From Norana najaformis (taxonomy: Eukaryota > Annelida > Clitellata > Crassiclitellata > Hormogastridae), in the NCBI GenBank assembly GCA_964023275.1, contig OZ029922.1, positions 2,541,034 to 2,605,033 on the forward strand: a stretch of 64,000 bases of DNA. Direction: 5' to 3'. The position numbers and the translations under genes are program-made. Below are positions 12,891 to 20,867 of the stretch, piece after piece; position 1 is the first letter of the stretch, and every line of letters begins with the position of its first letter. The notes beneath the pieces were generated by a model. The model was given only the letters and a program-made list of their open reading frames with translations, had not been told where the DNA came from and made no database searches.

Positions 12891-15800
12891 TTTCTTCACC
12901 AAGTCAGTGAGGAAGATAAGAAAAGGTAAAGGTAAAGGATTGTTTACACGACCACAGCAATCAAACGATTGGATAGCAGGTATGCGTTGCATTATAGGAC
13001 AGAACAGACGAGGTCCTCGAAACTCAGCTCTTCATTAAGCAGACAACGTTGGCCAGTTTTCGAAGGTACACCCTGGTGGCCGAAAACAGCGTCACCGTCC
13101 GAACGAGGGACGTTGACCTTCGCCAGAGTTAGTCCTCGATCATCTAATCTATTCTGATCTGAAATATGACCTGATCTAATCTCGTCTCATCTCGTCGGGT
13201 CTTTAAGTTCAATGTAATCTACCGTAATGTTACCTAATCTAATCTAATCCTCCCCCTTCGCTCTCTGAAGCAACCGGACTTCGTTCTTGACAAGGCATCT
13301 TTGGACAATCCCGCTGACTTGACGCAGCGCTCGTGAATAATTTGGTGCCCTGCGCTTAGCTTTTAAGTACAGCTTTAGAGATTTCGAGATTACGATTACG
13401 ATTATGAAACTCCTATAGCGTCTTTATCATAATGCCCAAGGCATCAATCGATGGTCGCTTCGAGTGAAATCGTAATAAAATGATAATCCATTGGAGAAGC
13501 CGGGTCAAGTTCCTAAAGGTCAGAGAAACCAGAAGTTAGGCTACGGTGGGTAAGCAAGTTGGAATAGGCGAGTCTTAAGTTTAGACCTGAATGACATCAC
13601 AGAACTGACTGAACGAATGGCGCAGCGAATTCCAGAGCCGTAGACCAGCAAAACAGAGGCCGCTCTAGAACACAAACTGTTCTGTTTTAACAGGATTTCA
13701 CACGACACAAAAGACGGACTTTGCAAAGCAGAGAGGAAGTCATCAAAGCAAGCAGGAATCGCAGCCGAGGGGTTTGGTTTCGAAACTGAACGGCGCGACA
13801 CAGCTCGATGACGTGTCCACCTGTGTACAGTTAAAAAGCTTCTTCGTTGCTACGATTCTCAGCAGACTCGTGTTTGTCCTTAGGTGATTCAGGCCACGGA
13901 GTTTGAGAAATCTTACTACTGTGTGTGTGTGCGTGTGTGTTTATGTGGTGAAGTACCCTGGCATTTGGTACTTGTGAAATATCTTGGTATGTGTGAAATA
14001 CCTTGCCATTTGGTAAGTGTGAAGCTTACAGTATCTGGACAACGATTATATGAGAAATATCTTTACAATTCTAATAGTAAACTCGAGATTTCTGCAGCGC
14101 CCAACGGAAGCTATGTCGCGGGAACCAGCTTATTCACAGGCGCTCAGTCAATACAAAATCGACGGGAAAGAAGGGTTCCGTTCCAGGCCAAGGTCCAAGA
14201 GTCAGGCAGGCAAGCAGCCGCTAGACAGTGATGAAGAGGAGTTCTTTACTACGTGTATGTAAAATATCTGGTTGAGGAAAATGTGTGAAATACCCTGAGA
14301 GTTTGTTTGCCTATGAACTATCTTGGCAAGGAGTAAATGTAAAGTATCTTTACCTTTGTTATCTTTATCTTGGTCTGTCTGTATCGTGATGTTATGTTTT
14401 CAGGTCGGAAGCGCCTCTGATGAGCTTCCCTTCAACAGGCGCTATATAATTCTGGGATTACCATTACAATTAGAGTCTTATCAAATGGTATGTGTTAAAT
14501 ATTTTGAAAGTAGGTGTGAACTGTCTGTAGATTAATTAATATATGCGTGAATTGTTTGAAGTTAAGTCGCGTTGATGTGGACATTTTGAATCATTTAGAC
14601 TGAACTTGTATCAGTTGTAAATACTGTCTGGTATAATTTGTTTCCATGGTAACGTGTGCCATTTCTAAAGGAATAGAGACACAGAAAGGCAGATACAGAA
14701 AGAGAGACAGAGACAGCGAGAGAGAGGAAGAGAAATAGAGCAAAAGAGAATAGAAGCATATCTCACCAAACGACTGTTTTGCTGTCATATTTCTATCAAA
14801 TTCAGTTTTCATTCTTATCATTGGCCAAACCTGGAATTAATAATCTGCAAAATTTTGATCGAAAATGCGCCAGTTAACAAAAGAAAGATTGTCCCCGAGT
14901 TTTCTAATTTAGCATTTAATTTACAGAGGGAATTCGCTGTGTTAAATGCCGAGAGGGACACATGGACACAAATACACATGTAGACACACAGACAGGCACA
15001 AAGACGGATTGACTGAATGACTGACCGACAATCCAATTCAATCCCAATTCCATCTCATCCAATCCAATCTATTCTAATATAATCTAACCCAATCCAATCC
15101 AATCACATCAACTCAACCCACAATTCCAACTCCATTCTAATCTAATATGGAGATTTCAATGCCTCGAATATTCCAACACAAGGCATCAACTGATGGCCCT
15201 TGCCAAGTGACATATGATTAATTACACTAATTAGATTAATTGTTGATAATTACCATTACAAAGCGCGGAAAATATGACGCCACATATCACAAATCTATGT
15301 ATTTCCAAATGCTTATTCTACGTCACTTTTCCGTTGCTATGGCTGCCGTTTAAAGATCGTTTGGTTTTTGTCCCTGAAACTCGAAATTTAGTCAAATATT
15401 TCGACGAATTTGACGAAAACGGTCGGATAATTAATTCTGCAACTTATTAAAGATATAAAGAAATCTTTTCTTTTCAATCGCGAGATCAGCGGAAGAAAGG
15501 AAAAAGGAAATGATGTCGGGACAACAATGCTTCCCGTTTCTCTCTCCACTTCATTTTATTACGATTATTTTACTCTTCTCCCACTTAACGCTGTCTGGTA
15601 AGAAACGATTTTTAAAAATAGCAAATAGAAATTTCTATTGCGCCTGTGGGTACTGCACAGAGTATCAACCGATGCCGCACCAAAATCAACTGGAAAATCA
15701 GATCTAGTTTCAAAGGCCAGTCCGCAGAGATGGTTGAAGCGCTGATGGTGGTCGTGATGATGATAATGACGGGCCCAGTTAATAGCTGCGGCGCCTCTTC

Positions 15801-18800
15801 GAGGTGCCGAATAAGCGCTGATGATGAGGTGGTGGTGTTGGTCATTAGGATACTGCTGCTGATGATGATGATGATGACAACGACGACGATGAGTTGGGGT
15901 CATCTAACTGGATCAGCTGCGTGGCCCCTCAGAGGCGCCTGATGATGACGATTACGATGATGATGACGCCGGCAACGATGATGGTTGTAGTCTAGTTGGT
16001 GTAGTGGTGATGATGCTGACGACGATGAAAACGACGACAGTCACTAATCACAGTTTCTCTGACCTAAAGGAATTCGACCTGACTTCTCCACTCGATTATG
16101 ATTTTGATTACGATTTCGACTGATGCCTTGGGCATTATGATAACGGCGCCATAGAAGTCAACAGATTAGATTAGATAGGTAAACACAACCCACCCTAACG
16201 GCTCCTCTCCCGTTCTCTCTCTCTCTCTCTCTCTCTCTGGTCTTCTGGCAACCGGACTTGGTTCTTGACACGACATCTTTGCACAACCCCACTGACTTGA
16301 CGCAGCTCTCGTGAATAAACCGGTGCCCTGCGCTCAGCGTACAGTGATCTATCGATAAAGCGTTTGGTCAATGATCATGGGGTTGAAGGTTCGACTCCGT
16401 GTAACGACCCTGTGCGAGTTGTCTGGCAACACCGTGCTTCTGTCACCCAGCAGTAGAATCTGGTACTAGGTAAAAGGTGAAAGGTAAACAAGAAGTCCTG
16501 CGATGCACTGGCCCCATGTCCAGGACCCTGGTATTCATCCATTGCCGGCTCAGAGGCCCAAGAAAAGGAAATGAGCGCCTCCCCTACGTCTCACTTGTGG
16601 GGTACGGGATACTTTACGTTACTGTGCTTAGCCTTTAAGTAGCGCTATATAAATTTCGAGTTTACCATTACGATAACGATTAAGACAAGTTATGTACGAA
16701 TGTTTTGCCAGGGGCCGTTGAGCCACACAGACCGCCTGCCATGAAACCTCCGAAAGCGCCTTTGAACTCCCCGTCCAACACCCACACTCCACCCGCACAT
16801 CACCCTCCAGCGGACGACATAGAAAACCAGCTGCCCTACTTCTTCATCCTCCAACTGCCCAACATGCTCTCCGACGAGCCGACCTGGTCCGAGTGGTCAG
16901 CGTGGTCAGCCTGCGGGGTCAGCTGCGGTGCCACGTCAAGGCAGGTCAGACGTCGCCACTGCCAGCAGGGGCTCGAAGGCGCTTGCCCAGGGGACTCGAC
17001 GCAGTGGAGGACGTGTAAGACGGCCCCGTGCCCCAAGGAGAACCCGCTACACCAGGTGGGGCAAGCGGGAACGCCGCGGGGAGCGACTGGGCATATGCCT
17101 AAGGGGGACGGGAAGTTTCCAGTGCAGGAGGTCGCCAAGGAGTTTGGAAAACTGGACCGTGGGAAGATGGGGTTGAATGGCTTGGTGGAACATCACAAGG
17201 AAGATGCACAGCGGAAAGGAGTGGTGGACGAAAATAAACCGGAAGTAGAGGGAGAAGAGGAACAACAACGTACGTATCTATATAATTATCTGACCCATCG
17301 CACGAACTCACCAACACCTAACCTTTTGCAATTTCTTTGCAGGTCTTCCACTCAAAACTGAAAACACTCCTCTTCCACAAATCCTATCCTGATTTTCCTC
17401 TTCCTCTTATCTCACTTTCCGGTTCAATTCCAAACACCATCCACCGTAGCCGTCTGACTGCCTGCCTGACTCTTGGATCTTGACCTGGAACCAAACCCTT
17501 CTTGCCTATCGATTTTGTTTTGACTGAGAGCCTGTCAGTAAGCTGGTTCCGGCGACATAGCTTTTGTTGGGCGCTGTATAAATCTCAAGTTTATGCTTAC
17601 GATTACAACAATAGCCCTTGAATTCTGGTTCGTGGTCAGTGCAGTACATTTCGAATAGACGCCGACCCTATCTCGCGACTAATATGAAAAAAATTATAGC
17701 TAATAGAGAGAAAGAAGGGATTTTCCCCAGAAGGGATAACAATCTGCCAAAAACTAGAGCTCAGTTGTACTGCATTGGACAGAAAAGTGTTATTTAAAAG
17801 GCAACATACAAGTTACTAATTACAGTAGAACATAACTTCAGAATATTATCATAGTTTGTTACTTATGTTGCTCTGTGGAATGTCTGTGTGCATGAATGCA
17901 TGTGCGCGTATGTATGGATGTATATGTACGTATGTATGTAAGCAAGTGTGCATGTATGTGCGTATGTCTGTATGACTGTATGTACGCATATGTGTATACA
18001 TGTATACATGTATGTATGCATGTGTACGTACGTACGCAGTCTTGTAAAGATTCATATAGCACCTTTTAAGAAGACTGGGTCAAAGGGTTTGCAGACACCC
18101 ACCCTATCTGGTATCATAATCATCTATCCATCAATTTATCAATCCACCATTCCATTCATTCATTAATTCATATATCAATCCATCTATTCACTATTCATCA
18201 GTCCATCAATCTATCCATCATCCATCCATTCATTCATCCATCCAGCCACGCATCCATCATCCATCCTCTATACCTAAATGTAAATGTGCACGGTTTTTTA
18301 TAGCGACTGTATAGCCTCGACCCTGCCCATTTTTTAATGAATTTATCAACCCATCCACCCACTCATCATCCATCCACCCATCCATCCATCCATAAACCTA
18401 TCCATCCTTCCGCACACAACAATCCATCCATCCATCCATCCACCAGTCGCTCAAACAACATCTCACAACACAGCAGCCCAAAACCTCACCTTTGCTTATT
18501 ATTTCCAAGGCCATCGCTATATTCTGTAGCATCCTCCGGATCAGTCACGGACCGTCTGGAATGGCACGAGTGCCTCAGCCCGTGTCCCTACAAGATCCAG
18601 CTGAGACGCCGGTGGTGCTACCTCGGCCAGTACTGCGTCGGAGCTACCAGGGAAATCCGAGTCTGTGCCTGTGGTCAAGGAGATCTCGTTTCCTGCGGAA
18701 CAGTTAACACGACCGACATTCTGGAATTCAGTAAGTGCTGGTGAAGGTGTTTGTGGTCGTTGTGGTGAAAACACTGGTGGTAGTGGTGGTGATAATGATG

Positions 18801-20265
18801 ATTATGACGATTATGATCTAAGCGATCATCGATTGATGCCTTAGAGATTGACTGATGCCTCGTTATAGAAGTCATTAGATTAGATTAGATGACGACTATG
18901 ATGAAGACGACTTTGACGATGACGATGATAATGACGACGAGCAGGACAACGATGATGACGATGACGATGATGATAATGACTAGACGGTCGCGTGTTCGCA
19001 GAATCAAGTTTTCTCACATAACAAGTTCATTAAACAAACAAATTCCGATGACGACGATAATCAATATTGTTGCTACGGTGATGACCTCTGATCCCTTTGA
19101 ACTGGACAGGTGACACGAATAACCATTCGACGCCATGGACGGACACCCACATCGGTTGGTCCCTGTGGACCCCGTGGGCGTCGTGCTCGTCCGAATGTAA
19201 CTTCCACGTCGAGGTGGTCAACCGGTCAAGGCTTTGCCTGGACGCTTGTGGACAGGAGATCTTGACCATCTGTCACAGTCAGAACGACCGGGTCAGGGTC
19301 TGCCGCGAAGATCCCGAGGCCTCACTTACGTCGCCTCCGGTCTGCGGTCAGGTGGAGCACTGGAAACTGGGTAAGATATTCAGGTGGCAAATGCCCTCCT
19401 CATATTTCGTAATATAATGACCCTTACCCATCTTAACTGTTTTGTTTAACCAGACTCCCCCCATCGTCTTAGACTGCCTTGTCTCACCTTATTTTACTTC
19501 ATGTATACCCTACCTTGCAATGCCTTACTTTACCTTACCTCAGCTTCTCTTAATATTTTAATTACTTTACCTTTCCTATCCTAGTTAACTTAACTAACCT
19601 TACCTTACCTTACTTATCTTGACTTATCTTACCTTACTTACCTTAACTTACCTAACTTACTTACCTTACCTTACTCTTATTGTCGTACCTAAAATTGTCC
19701 TACTGACCTTACTTAATAGTCTAACCTTACTCTACCTTACCTACCTTACACTGATTGACTTAACTAGCCTTCTCTTTCCTTGATTGTCTTGCCTTCATTT
19801 ACCTGACCTTACTTACCTTAACTTACCTTACCTAAGTTTCCTTACCTTACACTTACTGTCGTATCTTACTTGCCCTACTGGCCTTACTTAACTGTCTAAC
19901 CTTAACTTGCATGACATACCTTGCCGAATCCTAAATGTCTTACCTTGACTCACCTGCCTTTCATTTATCTCGTTCCAGACGAAGACGCAGCAGCAAAGCG
20001 ACGGTCGTTCTTCCCATCGAGCAGTCGTCTGATTCATGCGATCGTCATCTTCGTCCTCTTCGCTCCGCCGATCATCCTCCTCTTCTACTGGCTCCTGTCG
20101 AGGGCACACAAGCCCCGCTACGAGTCCCTCCCGTCGGCCTCGTCGGCCGGGGAGTCGGCCGTGGATGCCAACGGCCAGCCTTCGATCTCGGCCGACGTGA
20201 CGTCCGCCCTTGGACCGAACCATGTGACGGTTGAAACGAATCCCAATGCGTGGAAGACCGTCTAA
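835..20265 (+). CDS. Ig/thrombospondin-1 single-pass receptor (10-exon gene model)
   Basis: Joining 835-889, 3998-4255, 7316-7411, 8646-9005, 10065-10240, 13013-13127, 16712-17269, 18530-18730, 19110-19370 and 19979-20265 gives 2367 nt, or 788 codons plus stop. All introns are GT-AG and phase 1, except the one after exon 5, which is phase 0. Domain order: signal peptide (1-18), Ig1 (about 30-135), Ig2 (137-256), Ig3 (257-353), a proline-rich linker, a canonical TSP1 with a WSEWSAWS start (about 411-461), a charged linker, two TSP1-like Cys modules (exons 8 and 9), a membrane helix (about 712-733) and a 55-residue tail. Uniform phase-1 introns are typical of extracellular modular proteins. The Ig-then-TSP1 order recalls UNC5 netrin receptors, but no ZU5 or death domain is present, so I do not assign it to UNC5. 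The function is unknown; adhesion or guidance is an inference. An AATAAA signal follows at 20639. Confidence 0.85.
960..1075 (-). repeat. tRNA-derived SINE copy
   Basis: The minus strand reads CGGTAGAACGGTTGGT (box-A-like), then GCGAGTTCGAGCCTGC (box-B-like), then a conserved tail GACTCCGTGTAACGACCCTGG. Related copies with the same tail lie at 7810-7935, 11810-11935, 16350-16475 and 50272-50385, which makes a dispersed SINE family more likely than a tRNA gene. No cloverleaf acceptor stem is visible. Confidence 0.65.
1448..1486 (+). CDS. possible cassette micro-exon in the Ig/TSP1 gene
   Basis: A pyrimidine-rich tract ending TCAAG is followed by 39 nt and a GTTAAG donor. The segment is open in phase 1-1, so inclusion would add 13 residues with two cysteines just after the signal peptide without shifting frame. 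The joined model works without it, so it is optional at best. Confidence 0.25.
1680..1912. repeat. CATA microsatellite
   Basis: Imperfect (CATA)n, becoming near-perfect from about 1806 to 1912. It accounts for the H/T/Y-only ORFs on the plus strand and the C/M/Y/V ORFs on the minus strand. Confidence 0.9.
1981..2520. repeat. 15-bp minisatellite, 36 units
   Basis: The unit is CTCCRTCCTTAACCT. Reading R by eye gives 21 G-type and 15 A-type units, with no other change in the body of the array. Between 2221 and 2400 the order G-A-G-G repeats three times, a 60-bp higher-order unit. Because 15 is a multiple of three, frames stay open and yield artificial repetitive ORFs (ERLRT or KDGEV on the minus strand). 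Confidence 0.95.
2793..2850. repeat. CAGA microsatellite
   Basis: About 14 tandem CAGA units, followed by CATA units to about 2911. Confidence 0.9.
3057..3108. repeat. CA dinucleotide repeat
   Basis: (CA)n with two early interruptions (ACCTACAC). Confidence 0.9.
3525..3865. repeat. long imperfect CATA tract
   Basis: Degenerate CATA/TACA repeat with internal copies of a longer phrase (ACCACATAAATGCATACAT at about 3689 and 3711). It ends shortly before exon 2. Confidence 0.85.
3998..4255 (+). CDS. Ig/TSP1 gene exon 2: first Ig domain, N-terminal part
   Basis: The acceptor is TTACTGGTTCTCAG and the donor GTAAAC, phase 1 at both ends. It encodes [13 protein letters not shown], the A'-B strands with the first Ig cysteine, and ends just before the E-F turn. 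The ORF is open upstream, but an earlier start (3970) would be out of phase with exon 1, which decides the 3998 boundary. Confidence 0.8.
4330..4640 (-). repeat. LINE 3'-end copy (family A)
   Basis: This copy carries the markers of family A in the antisense sense: TAATCG tail, GAGATTTCTGCAGCG core, ACCAGCTTATTCACAG and CAAAATCGATAGGCAAAAGG. In the other orientation the distal part reads like the end of a LINE ORF ([13 protein letters not shown] in better copies such as 17340-17612). Confidence 0.75.
4830..4990 (+). repeat. repeat family C fragment
   Basis: GGGCAGCGGTGGTGAAGG, AGGGTCAAGG and a GGACGTTACAGAAAAGTGTA core match copies at 6900-7030, 31905-31985 and 34770-34915. In those copies a tail of ATTTAC/ACATTT units follows the core. 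Confidence 0.6.
5200..6000. other. overlapping ORFs of unknown meaning in intron 2
   Basis: Overlapping open frames of up to about 160 codons occur on both strands, with somewhat higher GC than the surroundings. I see no domain, signal peptide or repeat match in any frame. They are probably chance ORFs within intron 2. Confidence 0.3.
6900..7030 (+). repeat. repeat family C copy
   Basis: ATGGCGTGGCACCCATTTAAA, GGCAGCGGTGGGAAGG, AGCAGGGTCGATGC, then a degenerate core (GTCACTGTATAAAAACG) and an ATTTAC-type tail. Antisense copies lie at 18280-18345, 36660-36785, 39275-39395, 39995-40120 and 50915-51050. Confidence 0.65.
7316..7411 (+). CDS. Ig/TSP1 gene exon 3: first Ig domain, C-terminal part
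   Basis: It encodes [16 protein letters not shown], the classical D-x-G-x-Y-x-C signature of Ig strand F, and completes Ig1. Acceptor CCTGGACAG and donor GTCTGT, phase 1 to 1. Confidence 0.85.
7560..7640 (+). repeat. LINE 3'-end copy (family F)
   Basis: TCTGGACAACCCCTCTGACTT, GACGCAGCACTCGTGAATAA and a GTTTACGATTACAATAA tail. Family F shares its tail type with family A. Other copies: 13265-13400, 16245-16680 (split), 48965-49075, and antisense 32395-32610, 40820-40985 and 43010-43150. Confidence 0.65.
7810..7935 (-). repeat. tRNA-derived SINE copy
   Basis: The minus strand shows ATTGCGGATTCGAACCTGC (box-B-like) and the family tail GACTCCATGTAACGACCATGG, as in the copy at 960-1075. Confidence 0.65.
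8425..8500 (+). repeat. 5S rRNA-derived repeat fragment
   Basis: AGCCGGGTTAGTTATTTAAGTG, then TGACCG and GGAATACCACGCC, matches the 3' half of metazoan 5S rRNA (GGTTAGTACTTGG, GGGTGACCG, GGGAATACC). It is followed by the same non-5S tail (GGCGC..TCAGGCCTCCATC) found in the array at 20868-21467, so both come from one 5S-derived retroelement family. Confidence 0.65.
8520..8617. repeat. ATAACAT microsatellite
   Basis: Degenerate tandem (ATAACATAAC)n between the 5S-like fragment and exon 4. Confidence 0.85.
8646..9005 (+). CDS. Ig/TSP1 gene exon 4: second Ig domain
   Basis: The exon carries a whole Ig domain with paired cysteines ([10 protein letters not shown] ... [10 protein letters not shown]), phase 1 to 1. 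Acceptor TATCGCTTAG, donor GTGAGT. Its last ~45 nt and the donor are copied again in the following intron (9549-9625). Confidence 0.85.
9057..9312. repeat. ATCT then ATCC microsatellite
   Basis: (ATCT)n gives way to (ATCC)n with CACC and ATTC variants, just downstream of exon 4. Confidence 0.9.
9420..9990. repeat. CT-rich polypyrimidine tract
   Basis: Degenerate TCTCCTCTT/CCTGCTCC repeats flank the duplicated exon end. The tract explains the F/L/S-rich ORF at 9824-10060. Confidence 0.7.
9549..9625 (+). pseudogene. duplicated end of exon 4 with its splice donor
   Basis: CAACTACTCGCTCGCACGGA and the rest of the exon 4 end, with the GTGAG donor and the following TAATTAACTAACTAA, recur here about 590 bp downstream. 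There is a 4-nt deletion near the left end and no acceptor in front, so it should not be spliced as an exon. Confidence 0.85.
10065..10240 (+). CDS. Ig/TSP1 gene exon 5: third Ig domain, N-terminal part
   Basis: [20 protein letters not shown] followed by IFWIINGNG gives strand B cysteine and strand C tryptophan of an I-set-like domain. It enters in phase 1 and leaves in phase 0 (GTC ATG then GTAGGA), the only phase change in the gene. Confidence 0.8.
10330..10430 (-). repeat. LINE 3'-end copy (family B)
   Basis: CTAATGACTTCTATAATGCC followed by CACATGACATCAATCAGTGG is the antisense family-B end. It abuts a GGTG/GGAT microsatellite (10434-10540). Confidence 0.55.
10434..10540. repeat. GGTG/GGAT microsatellite
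   Basis: Imperfect (GGTG)n passing into (GGAT)n. Confidence 0.9.
11040..11120 (+). repeat. LINE 3'-end copy (family D)
   Basis: CATTAGACACAGGCGCTATAGAAG then an AATAAATAATT tail. A longer sense copy is at 30660-30845; antisense copies lie at 33390-33540, 35590-35860, 37000-37080, 57185-57372 and 59375-59630. Confidence 0.6.
11315..11580. repeat. ATAATACAACAT satellite-like tract
   Basis: Degenerate repeats of ATAATACAACA with CATCATA variants. The C/Y/M/L-rich ORF on the minus strand is a product of this repeat. Confidence 0.85.
11810..11935 (+). repeat. tRNA-derived SINE copy
   Basis: CGGTAGCGCGCTGGGTCTG (box-A region), GATCGAGCCTGC (box-B-like) and the tail GACTCCGTGTAACGACCTTGG. Confidence 0.65.
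12811..12884. repeat. CT dinucleotide repeat
   Basis: About 37 CT units with one TTT interruption, about 130 bp before exon 6. Confidence 0.95.
13013..13127 (+). CDS. Ig/TSP1 gene exon 6: third Ig domain, C-terminal part
   Basis: [11 protein letters not shown], then [11 protein letters not shown], reads as strands E to G of an Ig domain. The usual strand-F cysteine is replaced by leucine (YTL instead of YTC). Phase 0 in at CAGACGAG, phase 1 out at GTTAGT, matching its neighbours. Confidence 0.7.
13265..13400 (+). repeat. LINE 3'-end copy (family F)
   Basis: TTTGGACAATCCCGCTGACTT, GACGCAGCGCTCGTGAATAA, then CGAGATTACGATTACGATTA tail. Confidence 0.7.
13400..13830 (-). repeat. long LINE 3'-end copy (family B) with RT C-terminus
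   Basis: The minus strand ends in GGCGC-type core sequence plus CATTATGATAAAG. Further upstream it translates, across one frame slip, as a degraded LWNSL motif followed by [17 protein letters not shown], the typical end of a non-LTR reverse transcriptase ORF. This shows that family B is a set of 5'-truncated LINE copies. Confidence 0.75.
14078..14235 (-). repeat. LINE 3'-end copy (family A)
   Basis: CTCGAGATTTCTGCAGCGCCC, GGGAACCAGCTTATTCACAGG and AGTCAGGCAGGC identify the family. Confidence 0.75.
15730..16040. repeat. GATGAT-rich degenerate repeat
   Basis: Imperfect (GAT/GAC)n in intron 6. Similar tracts occur at 18775-18990 (intron 8), 38065-38112, 57030-57150 and 61640-62030. Confidence 0.8.
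16245..16680 (+). repeat. family F LINE 3' end split by a nested SINE
   Basis: Family F runs to TGCGCTCAGCG (about 16331-16341) and resumes at TGTGCTTAGCC (about 16625), ending CGCTATATAAATTTCGAG with TTACGA tail. The roughly 280 bp between them include a tRNA-like SINE (16350-16475). The near-repeat TGCGCTCAGC / TGTGCTTAGC at the two edges looks like an aged target-site duplication. Confidence 0.6.
16712..17269 (+). CDS. Ig/TSP1 gene exon 7: linker and canonical TSP1 repeat
   Basis: A proline-rich segment leads to [16 protein letters not shown]...RRRHC...WRTC...CP, a textbook thrombospondin type-1 repeat with the W-x2-W-x2-W start and six cysteines. A long charged, probably disordered, linker follows. 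Acceptor TTTTGCCAG, donor GTACGTA, phase 1 to 1. Confidence 0.9.
17340..17612 (+). repeat. family A LINE 3' end with ORF remnant
   Basis: In the LINE sense this copy begins with frames reading [14 protein letters not shown], the usual end of a CR1/L2-type RT ORF. It then runs through TATCGATTTTGTTTTGACTG to GGGCGCTGTATAAATCTCAAG and a TTACGATT tail. Confidence 0.75.
17875..18100 (-). repeat. ATGT microsatellite with family E core
   Basis: ATGT/ACGT repeats join ATATAGCACCTTTTAAGAAG, the antisense family E core. Confidence 0.6.
18115..18460. repeat. ATCC-rich microsatellite interrupted by family C
   Basis: CCATCCATC-type repeats, interrupted at 18280-18345 by an antisense family C core (TTTTTTATAGCGACTGTATAG). 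Confidence 0.75.
18530..18730 (+). CDS. Ig/TSP1 gene exon 8: TSP1-like cysteine module
   Basis: [11 protein letters not shown], then [11 protein letters not shown] and VCACGQG, gives eight cysteines with TSP1-like spacing but only one of the usual N-terminal tryptophans. Donor GTAAGT, phase 1 to 1. Confidence 0.8.
19110..19370 (+). CDS. Ig/TSP1 gene exon 9: second TSP1-like module
   Basis: [15 protein letters not shown] is a clear TSP1 start; RSRLC, CGQEIL and RVRVC continue the cysteine pattern. Acceptor CTGGACAG, donor GTAAGA, phase 1 to 1. Confidence 0.85.
19470..19970. repeat. CTTAC pentanucleotide-like tract
   Basis: Degenerate CTTACCTTAC repeats fill the last intron. The same low-complexity family appears at 46060-46310 (same strand) and as its complement at 41470-41590 and 42800-43000. 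Confidence 0.85.
19979..20265 (+). CDS. Ig/TSP1 gene exon 10: membrane helix and tail
   Basis: A basic KRR precedes a hydrophobic run [19 protein letters not shown], then SRAHKPR as a stop-transfer signal. A 55-residue Ser/Ala/acidic tail without a recognised domain ends WKTV before TAA. The final residues do not fit a class I PDZ ligand. Confidence 0.85.
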
Positions 20266-20638
20266 GTCGGTCCGCTTGGCTGGCTGGCTGGCGAAGGAAG
20301 AACGATTTCCTGGAAAAATTGCCTGTGGAAAAATCGAACATTCCTTCTTGAGTGGACTATTTTCTGTTTCGAGTGTTATAAAGGAAATCAGTTTGTAAAG
20401 TAAACAACGTTTCCTGAATTCATAATATTATTCTTGTTTACACCTAGAAGGGAACTAAACGCAAATTAGGCCTCTTACATCAGAAATGACTGAATCTTTA
20501 AAGTTACTGATAAAAATTCGCGTTATACATGGCTCTACTTTTTAAACTTGCTCTGGCTTTTACTACACTGAAATCTTGTGAATCTTCAATCGCTGTATAC
20601 AGACTTCCTCCCTCGGTTTAAACTATATGTAACCTGCT

Positions 20639-20644
20639 AATAAA
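20639..20644 (+). promoter_or_regulatory. poly(A) signal of the Ig/TSP1 gene
   Basis: AATAAA about 375 nt after the stop codon. The intervening stretch is AT-rich without repeats, as expected for a 3' UTR. Confidence 0.6.
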
Positions 20645-20761
20645 TTCGTCGATTAAAATGAATTTCCGTACAACATTTCGTGTAACCATGGTTGTTGCTT
20701 AAAACGTCAGCTTTTAAATCCAGTTTTGCAATCGTTATTAGATATAAAACAATTTACAGGT

Positions 20762-20798
20762 TAGATTAGATTAGATTAGATTAGATTAGATTAGATTT
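20762..20798 (+). repeat. TTAGA-type tandem tract
   Basis: (TTAGA)n immediately before the 5S array. This is the family B tail motif, but no family B core precedes it. Confidence 0.7.
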
Positions 20799-20867
20799 GA
20801 TTGCTAGTGGCCGCTGGGGTTTGTTGATACGACACATTGAGTCGCAGTTCAGACAGATCCAGCGAGG

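Noticed and set aside
13541-13801. 86-codon minus-strand ORF
   Set aside because: Degraded C-terminal end of a LINE reverse transcriptase with a frame slip, not a host gene.
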